A stretch of DNA of 13,597 nucleotides from Candolleomyces eurysporus. Lineage: Eukaryota > Basidiomycota > Agaricomycetes > Agaricales > Psathyrellaceae. Positions within the stretch are counted from its first letter, which is position 1. Each line of letters opens with the position of its first letter. The notes below the pieces were generated by a model. The model had not been told where the DNA came from. It saw nothing but the letters and a program-made list of their open reading frames with translations, and ran no database searches. The translations under genes were made by a program, and so were the position numbers. Where the stretch lies: positions 1 through 13,597 of the forward strand of contig JANBPK010001732.1 in the NCBI GenBank assembly GCA_027579435.1, given 5' to 3'. Positions 8,087 through 13,597 of this stretch are shown here, piece by piece.

Positions 8087-9953
8087 ATGGAGAAGAAATC
8101 ACTTCGTCTACATGAGGTGAGTTTCAGGAAATCTGATCTTGGTCAAGACTCATCGATGAACGTACGGTTAGCTTGGCCTACCTTTCGGGGTCGTCGAAGC
8201 GGCTCGAGCTTCTGATGAATTCTCCCCTCAAGCTCAGGCAACAATCCTCGAATTTATTCAGGGATGCGAAGTGCAGCTATCTGATATCCAATCCCGAATC
8301 GCTGTCCTCCAGCTCCCAATGCAATGGTATATGCGGCAGGATCTCCTAAACGAAGAAGAGATCGCTCGCGATCGATTGCGGTCTTGCCGTGGCCTCTTGT
8401 CTACTATGCGACGGATCCCTGTTGAAGTCATGGGCGAGATATTTCAACTTTATCTTGCACCTGGGGAATCACTCGTAGGCGATGAAGACGACTCTGACGA
8501 CTTTGAAGGTCAACACGTGCCCGTCGAACCCAAGCCCACTCTGCTTTGCCTAGTCTGCCGACGGTGGTATACGATAACAATGACCACTTCGGAATTGTGG
8601 AGAAAAGTCACAGCCTGGGTTGTAGGCGAACGCAGCGGGAATNCCCCCCCAAGTAAGGCAAACAGACGTCCCTGGCCTCCTCAAATGTGTGGATCGGTTC
8701 AAATCCCAACCTTGGTCGTTGACCGTCAGACCCCGCTTTCGCTACTACGACGCGAGCAGGAACAGAACCTTACTCTCCTCCTTCCTCCTCGAACACCCTG
8801 CCTCTCAACATCTACAGCGACTGGCGGTCTGTGTCGACATGTTGGTGATTGGATTGGGTGACCTTACATTCCCTCGCGTCATTTCAGTGACGGTGTCCAG
8901 CCCCCGGAATCTGAGGTTCTTTCGGATGTTCGGCTTACCTTCGCTACCCAGTCTCACTCAAGCAGTGTTCGCGAATGTGATCGAGCACCAAGACATACCA
9001 GCCAACATTCCCTGGTCGCAACTGACCCACCTCTGTTTGGGTGGCAATGTCAGCTCAAGTCATTGGAGAAGGATATTCAAGCTCTGTACTTCTTTGGAGA
9101 GAGGGGTGTTTAGCACCACTGCCATTGAGGGGCCTTTCGAAGCCGAATTCCTAGAGTCAACTCCCTTGAACCAGACAGTCTTCCCTCACCTCACTCAACT
9201 TGATTTTGTGAGCTCCATGCCATCATTCAGAACCGATGATGATCTCGTTGGGATCTCCCTGCCATCCTTGACGAAGCTCCGCTTATTTTCGAATTTCATG
9301 CAATCGTCGTGGAACTTTTCACCAGCCTTGTTTGGAAGGGTGACGCATTTGACGTTTATTTGCAATCCTATGTCGAGGGAAGAGTCTTTGGTGGAGACGT
9401 TGAGGAAATTTCCGAACCTTAGAGAACTCTTCATTGGTCTTGGGGATGCGGACTTCGAGGAGGTGTTTGGGTTCCTGAAGGCTGGAGGGGATGAGAGCTG
9501 TCATCTGCCATCTTTGGAGGCGCTGGGTGTGTGGATTATGAGCGACTGTTGCGCCGACGACGAGCCCCCCGATTTTCCGTACCAACTTTTCAAAGACCTA
9601 GTCACGTCAAGGACCAAGGCTCTACAGGACAGTGGTGTCCCCCGTACTGACAGCTCTGCTGTACCTACCTCCGTGGCAGTGGGACTTCGACAGCTTGTCC
9701 TTCAGGTGGACAGATGGTTTGATGATGATGTGGTGGAGCAAGTGGTGCCCAAGCTACGAGAAGCGACCAGGGAGTTCGCAGACTATGGACTGAGAACGTC
9801 GGTCCTTCAAGTTGGCGGTACGACCCCTCTACGATGGGGTGGGGATTGGACTAGGCTGGTGGACACGACCAAGCACTGGGATGAAGGTCTTTGGGGTCTT
9901 CTTGATGGTGCTACAGAGTTTGGNTTTTTTACCCTCTCGATGAGAGTCTGTGA
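8087..9953 (+). CDS. F-box protein with LRR-like C-terminal region (tandem copy 2, two frame breaks at N positions)
   Basis: This is the paralogue of the 5597-7448 gene with the same plan: exon 8087-8116 (MEKKSLRLHE), a 55-nt intron 8117-8171, and a long second exon to TGA 9951-9953. The F-box MRRIPVEVMGEIFQLY again falls at residues 89-104. After it comes an acidic insert (GDEDDSDDFEG) that copy 1 lacks. As written, the frame shifts at N 8643 (AATNCCCCCCC), giving a stop at 8859-8861. It shifts again at N 9924 (TTTGGNTTTTTT), where the given sequence reads on to TAG 10015-10017. Both sites are an N beside a homopolymer. The copy 1 alignment indicates one surplus base at the first site and two at the second; on that basis the protein would be about 602 residues. 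I therefore call it a gene with probable sequencing errors rather than a pseudogene, but a true pseudogene is possible. Confidence 0.75.
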
Positions 9954-9995
9954 TCAAACTGATAGATCGTTCGACGCTCAACGGGTCATGATTTT

Positions 9996-10015
9996 AACTA
10001 TAACTAGCTATAGTT
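9996..10015. repeat. Short near-perfect inverted repeat after F-box copy 2
   Basis: AACTATA and TATAGTT form 7-bp arms around the centre ACTAGC. Copy 1 has only part of this at the matching place (AAAACTAGCC near 7490). It could fold as a small hairpin in the 3' UTR, but no function can be assigned. Confidence 0.35.
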
Positions 10016-10017
10016 AG

Positions 10018-10528
10018 TAAATCTTATTGTATGATATAGTAGATGTGATTGTACATACAGTTCCAGAAGATCGTCTGTCAGTAGCACCGGTTTCCTTGAA
10101 CTTGGAGATGCACTGGGTCTATGTGCGCAGATTCAGAAAAGCTCCGAGCGAACTTCTTGTCAATCCATCATCATTGTACGGCTTCGCCGCCAAAGGTTCT
10201 CGAAAGATTTCCAACTTCCTCCCAACCTTGTTCATCATGATATCTCTGTTACCAGGACTTCGAAACATGGCAATGTACGTTAGGTAGTCCACTATTTCAC
10301 GTAGTTTGAGGTGATTGCTGACCAAAATTTACCCGTTAGAACCTCTAGGACGGGACAAAGTTTCCTGCAAATTTCCAACTCTAACTCAGCTTTTGTAGTC
10401 TGAAACATTGATATTCGAAGGCTGCTCGACGTATAAAAGGACAGATCGAGGTCTCATTCTCCTCACACATCCAATCTTTGCCCAACTTCGTTCGATCTAC
10501 CTCATTCATATCGAGTTCAACCTATACC
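10018..10528. other. Spacer with the promoter of the FAD oxidoreductase gene
   Basis: The first 160 bp are the tail of repeat unit 2. The rest is unique sequence with only short chance frames on both strands. The last 100 bp form the promoter and 5' UTR of the downstream gene. Confidence 0.6.
10432..10438 (+). promoter_or_regulatory. TATA box of the FAD oxidoreductase gene
   Basis: TATAAAA lies 91 bp upstream of the ATG at 10529 (CCATACCATGG-like context, CTATACCATGG). It is followed by a C/T-rich leader (CTCATTCTCCTCACACATCC), the usual arrangement for a well-expressed or inducible fungal gene. Confidence 0.7.
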
Positions 10529-12344
10529 ATGGTCGACGTTACCTCTCTTGTCAACTCCGTCAAAGGAGACGTCATCACTCCAGGCCACCCAGACTACGAC
10601 TCCGCGATTGCCCGTTGGGCTAAAAATGCAGAGCGTAAGGCTGGCGTAGTCGTCTGCGTCNAAAAATGCAGAGGATGTTGCACAATGCATTGCATTTGCG
10701 AGGGCGAACAACCTGCCTATCGCAATCCGCGGTGGTGGGCACAACGCTGCCGGCGCTTCTTCCAGCGACGGCGGGCTGGTTATTGACCTCCACCAACACT
10801 TGAGGCAAGTCCGTGTCGATGTCGAAAAGAAATTAGGGTATGTCGGGGGAGGTGCTGTCTGGAAGGACGTTGACGTGGAGGCCATCAAGTATGGGCTGGC
10901 GACCGTTGGTGGCACCGTTAACCATGTCAGTTTGTCAATTTTCATTTTCACCTCTCGTAGACTCATTGTAGGGTTGTTTATCCTCCTACTTAGACCGGAG
11001 TCGGAGGGTGAGTCTTTCGCATCCTTCATGCCTTTGCCGCTGCTCATGTATTGATAGGCTCACTCTCGGCGGAGGCTACGGATGGTTGAGTGGTCGCCAC
11101 GGACTCACCATCGACAACCTTGTCCAGGTCAGATCAGTTCTTTGACAGTTTTATATTTATATTCATTTCGGATGCGAACGGCAGGTTACCATTGTCACCG
11201 CAGATGGATCTGTCTTAACGGCCAACGAGACCGAGAACACCGATCTCTTTTGGGCTGTTCGGGGAGGCGGAGGCAACTTTGGGGTTGTCACCGAATTCGT
11301 ATACAAGTTGCATCCCCAGAGAAAGACCGTCTTTGCTGGCTTCATCGCCTTTACCCCGGATAAACTCGAAAAGCTTGTCGAGGTCACGAAGAAGTGGTGG
11401 GACAACGTCAAAGTCGACGATGAAGCGATGATACAAGTGGTCGGGGCTCCTCATGGTACGATGACCGTTTGTCACCTGTATACCAAATGCTAATGCATCA
11501 ACTTATTTGGCAGGCCGTCCGGTCGTTGCTGCATGCTTGTTTTACAACGGATCCGAAGAGGAGGGGCGCGCTAATTTCAAGGAATTCTATGATCTAGGTC
11601 AGGCACATTCTCCATGTCGCAGCGTGGCGTTTACTTGAACTGGAGGCAGGTCCTGTGAAAGACGACGCTAAAGAAATACCCTATGAAGAGCTGAATTCAT
11701 TACATGTACGTCGATCTAATGGGCTGATTCCCAATCTTTTCACTTAACTTCTCCTAGGGTCACTCTGTGGATCATGGAAAGTGTTTCTACCTCAAGGGTG
11801 TCTGCTACAAGTACCCTGACGTGAACTCTATCGCTGAGGTACTTGACAAATCTGAGGAAATTTCCAAACGAGGAGATTTCACCACTGGCATGATGTTTGA
11901 ATATTTCCCGCTGGGTAAAGCCAACGCAGTGCCGATTTCTGCTACAGCTTTCCGCCGGGAACTCGGGTCAAACCTCTTGACTCTCATAACCTGGGAGGGG
12001 CACCCCGAAAAGACGGAAGAAGCGCGAAACGTGGCAAGTGAACTGATTGACATTATTATGAAAGGGCCAGGTGCTCTCACCAAGTCCCAGCAAGGTTACA
12101 CTAACTATGGGCATGGTGGGTTCCCTTCATCTTTCTCCAAGCTGGTTCCTACGCGGTACTGATTGTGTTAAATTTAGATATCGACTTTCCTCCTGAATAC
12201 AGTCTTGCTGCCCCAACTGTCGACCACGCGGCACAGAAATCGGAGGCGGCATTCGCGTCGAACTATCCCAGACTCCAAGCAATTAAGAAGAAATACGATC
12301 CCGCCAATATCTTTAATCGTTGGTTCCCCATCACGCCTGCATAG
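10529..12344 (+). CDS. FAD-linked oxidoreductase, BBE-like / 6-hydroxy-D-nicotine oxidase-like
   Basis: This is a flavin oxidase of the FAD_binding_4 plus BBE type; the substrate is unknown. Exons are 10529-10925, 10994-11007, 11058-11127, 11185-11455, 11514-11597, 11650-11705, 11758-12115 and 12178-12344, with introns of 50-68 nt. The product is 471 residues once N 10661 is treated as surplus. The FAD domain shows [16 protein letters not shown] and RGGGHNAAG with H71 as the expected covalent flavin site. [11 protein letters not shown] (122-132) and [20 protein letters not shown] follow, then [20 protein letters not shown]. The C-terminus carries the BBE segment [19 protein letters not shown]. 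The second, cysteinyl flavin site of berberine bridge enzymes is absent: L/A stands in GLATVG. No signal peptide is visible, so it is probably intracellular, unlike many secreted BBE-like oxidases. N 10661 (GTCNAAAAATG) breaks the frame as given; five As alone restore VKNAEDV, so the N is likely an assembly artefact. Confidence 0.93.
10994..11007 (+). other. 14-nt micro-exon of the FAD oxidoreductase gene
   Basis: ACCGGAGTCGGAGG lies between a CTTAG acceptor ending at 10993 and a GTGAGT donor at 11008. It supplies T-G-V-G and two bases of the next Gly codon. Together with flanking exons ending VNH and starting LTLGGGYG it makes the conserved flavin-binding glycine segment. Skipping it would shift the frame, since 14 is not a multiple of three. 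Confidence 0.85.
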
Positions 12345-12654
12345 AAGCTCTTCTAGCGTTTGCGTGCTCATGTACTCTAATCATAAAATGTGGCTGTATG
12401 TTTCATCCTCTCGTTTAGTGCCTCAAGCTTCCAGCTCCGGCCAGATCTGTCAATGTCTGGCATCCGGTAATGTGCCGTCTGTCTTTTAATAGCCCTGTGG
12501 GCCTGCCTGAGCCCTGATGGACCCTTGAATTCAGTGCCGGCACTTGCTGACTGATAGCAATCTAGGCTTGTCGTTGCCAAGATTCAGAGGTCTCCAACCG
12601 ATATTCCGAATCCTGTGCTTTGAAAACCACTCAGCAGTGCCTAAATGTGCTGTA

Positions 12655-12669
12655 GGGAGGGTCCCTCCC
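12655..12669. repeat. Perfect 7-bp inverted repeat GGGAGGG-T-CCCTCCC
   Basis: Two 7-bp G/C arms flank a single T. It lies in the spacer about 310 bp after the oxidoreductase stop. A one-base loop makes an RNA hairpin strained; as DNA it could be a protein-binding palindrome. No function can be assigned. Confidence 0.4.
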
Positions 12670-12921
12670 GGACCGACGATCCCTGCGAGCCATTAGTCTC
12701 AGGCACCAGGCGCCCGAATGTGTGGTGATATCAAAGCTTTGCCGACGAAGGCGCTGCAGTGAATTTGACAGCTCCGCGCTCTATCCCCTACAGGGCAACT
12801 GCCCGCGATTGCCCGTGCGCGAGAAGTCGTTGATTGGGCGTCTAACCCCAACGCAAGAGACCGTTTCGGGATAAAGAGTACGTTTCCTTGGTCCCATGGT
12901 TCCACCTGTCAACTGGTTGCC

Positions 12922-12927
12922 TTTTAT
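12922..12927 (+). promoter_or_regulatory. TATA-like element before the last gene
   Basis: TTTATA within CCTTTTATACCC lies 99-105 bp upstream of the ATG at 13027, much the same spacing as in the FAD oxidoreductase gene. It is followed by a C-rich leader (TCCCTCCCCCACCGTC). Confidence 0.45.
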
Positions 12928-13026
12928 ACCCGCCGACGTGGGTACTCAACCTTTCTTCCCTTATCTTCCCTCCCCCACCGTCGTCCCACAGTGATCCCCC
13001 CCTAATCGACCTCTACATCAGGAGCT

Positions 13027-13597
13027 ATGGCCACAGCAGCGGCCTTATCGTTCAACGTTCAGGGGTTTGGGCGCAGCACCACCGTCCCTGATGACGATGT
13101 CGCCCGACTCATGTACTACCTCAACTGCGTGACGGTGTCGTTGGGTTTCGACATTCTTCAAGACGACCTGGTCGACTACCAGAATTACCGCCGTCTCAGT
13201 TCCACCCGCATAGCCGGTGTCATCAAATCGGCTGCGGAACTTACCCCTGACATCTTCATCGACCGCATCCTTTTCCGAGACGATGCAGGAGAAGTCATCC
13301 CAGCTGGAAGCTCAAACAAGTTCGTCAGCATAACCTCGGCACTGGATCTTGTCTCCATCCAAAGAGACTTCATTTTGGGTGGTCAAGTGAAGGATGTTAC
13401 CAAGGTCATGTTCTTCAAGACATCCTGGCTCAACACGTTCTACAACGGCCCCCTTGAGCGCATTGCCAAGGCGCTCATCGAAAGCACGACGAAGCACTGC
13501 TCGCATTGCGAAGGGGACCCTGGCATGTGCGCTTGTTCGACTTGCCCGAGGCAATCGAAAAGTAAATGCAAACCCATCTTCGAAAGCTTCCTCGACG
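13027..13597 (+). CDS. Unidentified protein with a Cys/His cluster (5' part, cut by the window end)
   Basis: An uninterrupted frame of 190 codons runs from ATG 13027 (GGAGCTATGG) to the end of the window with no need for introns. The protein starts MATAAALSFNVQGFGRSTTV and has no signal peptide or membrane segment. Residues 30-150 look like a mixed alpha/beta globular part (LMYYLNCVTVSLGFDILQDD, FFKTSWLNTFYNGPLERIAK). Residues 157-181 form a tight cluster: H157, C158, H160, C161, C168, C170, C173 and C181, in the pattern HCxHC-x6-CxC-x2-C-x7-C. This suggests metal binding, though it does not match a zinc-finger class I can name. The codon choice resembles the CPR gene (many C-ending codons), which supports a real, expressed gene. 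I do not recognise the family. Confidence 0.75.
   Translation, partial: MATAAALSFNVQGFGRSTTVPDDDVARLMYYLNCVTVSLGFDILQDDLVDYQNYRRLSSTRIAGVIKSAAELTPDIFIDRILFRDDAGEVIPAGSSNKFVSITSALDLVSIQRDFILGGQVKDVTKVMFFKTSWLNTFYNGPLERIAKALIESTTKHCSHCEGDPGMCACSTCPRQSKSKCKPIFESFLD

Larger units (their letters stand above)
7653..10180 (+). repeat. Tandem segmental duplication, unit 2
   Basis: This is the second copy of the 2.49-kb unit, in the same orientation and directly abutting unit 1. It is about 40 bp longer, mainly through an acidic insertion after the F-box near 8464-8520, other small coding indels, and an extra stretch near 10107. Similarity ends near 10180, close to where TCATTGTACGGCTTCG resembles the left edge of the unit, as expected for an unequal-crossover junction. 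Confidence 0.88.
12345..13026. other. Spacer between the FAD oxidoreductase and the last gene
   Basis: This holds the 3' UTR of the oxidoreductase (AATCATAAAATG near 12379 could serve as a polyadenylation region) and the promoter of the downstream gene, with TTTATA at 12922-12927 and CCCTCCCCCA-type tracts near 12970. Small frames on both strands show no protein-like features. A short G/C palindrome is listed separately. Confidence 0.55.

Noticed and set aside
675..12344. Possible biosynthetic gene cluster (P450 reductase plus FAD oxidoreductase)
   Set aside because: CPR is a housekeeping partner of all P450s and derlin is an ERAD component; there is no P450, synthase or transporter, and the F-box duplication separates the two oxidoreductases.
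1..13597. tRNA, rRNA, CRISPR, telomere repeats or bacterial operon signals
   Set aside because: No cloverleaf-like sequence with A/B boxes, no spaced repeats, no TTAGGG arrays, and gene structure is clearly eukaryotic with introns.

Overview
The window reads as a draft nuclear contig from a filamentous basidiomycete, most likely an Agaricomycete. The evidence is many short GT-AG introns (50-93 nt, several with CTAAT- or CTGAC-like branch sites), compact gene spacing, CT-rich and TATA-containing promoters, and a tandem F-box gene pair of the kind expanded in mushroom-forming fungi (N-terminal coiled coil, F-box, LRR-like tail). All supported genes lie on the + strand. No RNA gene, CRISPR array, complete transposon or prokaryotic feature was found. 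Scattered N bases mark an unpolished assembly; three sit beside homopolymers and break reading frames that are otherwise intact.

Layout. 1-408: 3' end of an unidentified gene. 675-3120: NADPH-cytochrome P450 reductase, four exons and essentially complete, with TATA at 611. 3121-3914: 3' UTR and spacer, with an N-rich GA patch. 3915-4925: a derlin (ER-associated degradation membrane protein), six exons. 4926-5596: spacer carrying what looks like a decayed second copy of the derlin 3' end. 5597-7448 and 8087-9953: tandem F-box/LRR-like paralogues inside a direct duplication with a unit of about 2.49 kb (about 5163-7652 and 7653-10180). 10529-12344: FAD-linked (BBE-like) oxidoreductase, eight exons including a 14-nt micro-exon. 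13027-13597: 5' part of an unidentified protein with a Cys/His cluster, cut by the window end.

Functional links are loose. The P450 reductase and the derlin both belong to the ER membrane but act in different processes: electron supply to P450s, and retrotranslocation of misfolded proteins. The F-box proteins would be SCF ubiquitin-ligase substrate receptors. The FAD oxidoreductase has no signal peptide and keeps only the histidine flavin-attachment site. I see no convincing gene cluster or new multi-gene system.

The most notable structure is the duplication history between derlin and the F-box pair. The derlin tail (last intron, last exon, 3' UTR) seems to recur in diverged form twice downstream, each time at the left edge of an F-box unit. 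The two F-box units are strikingly unequal in conservation along their length.
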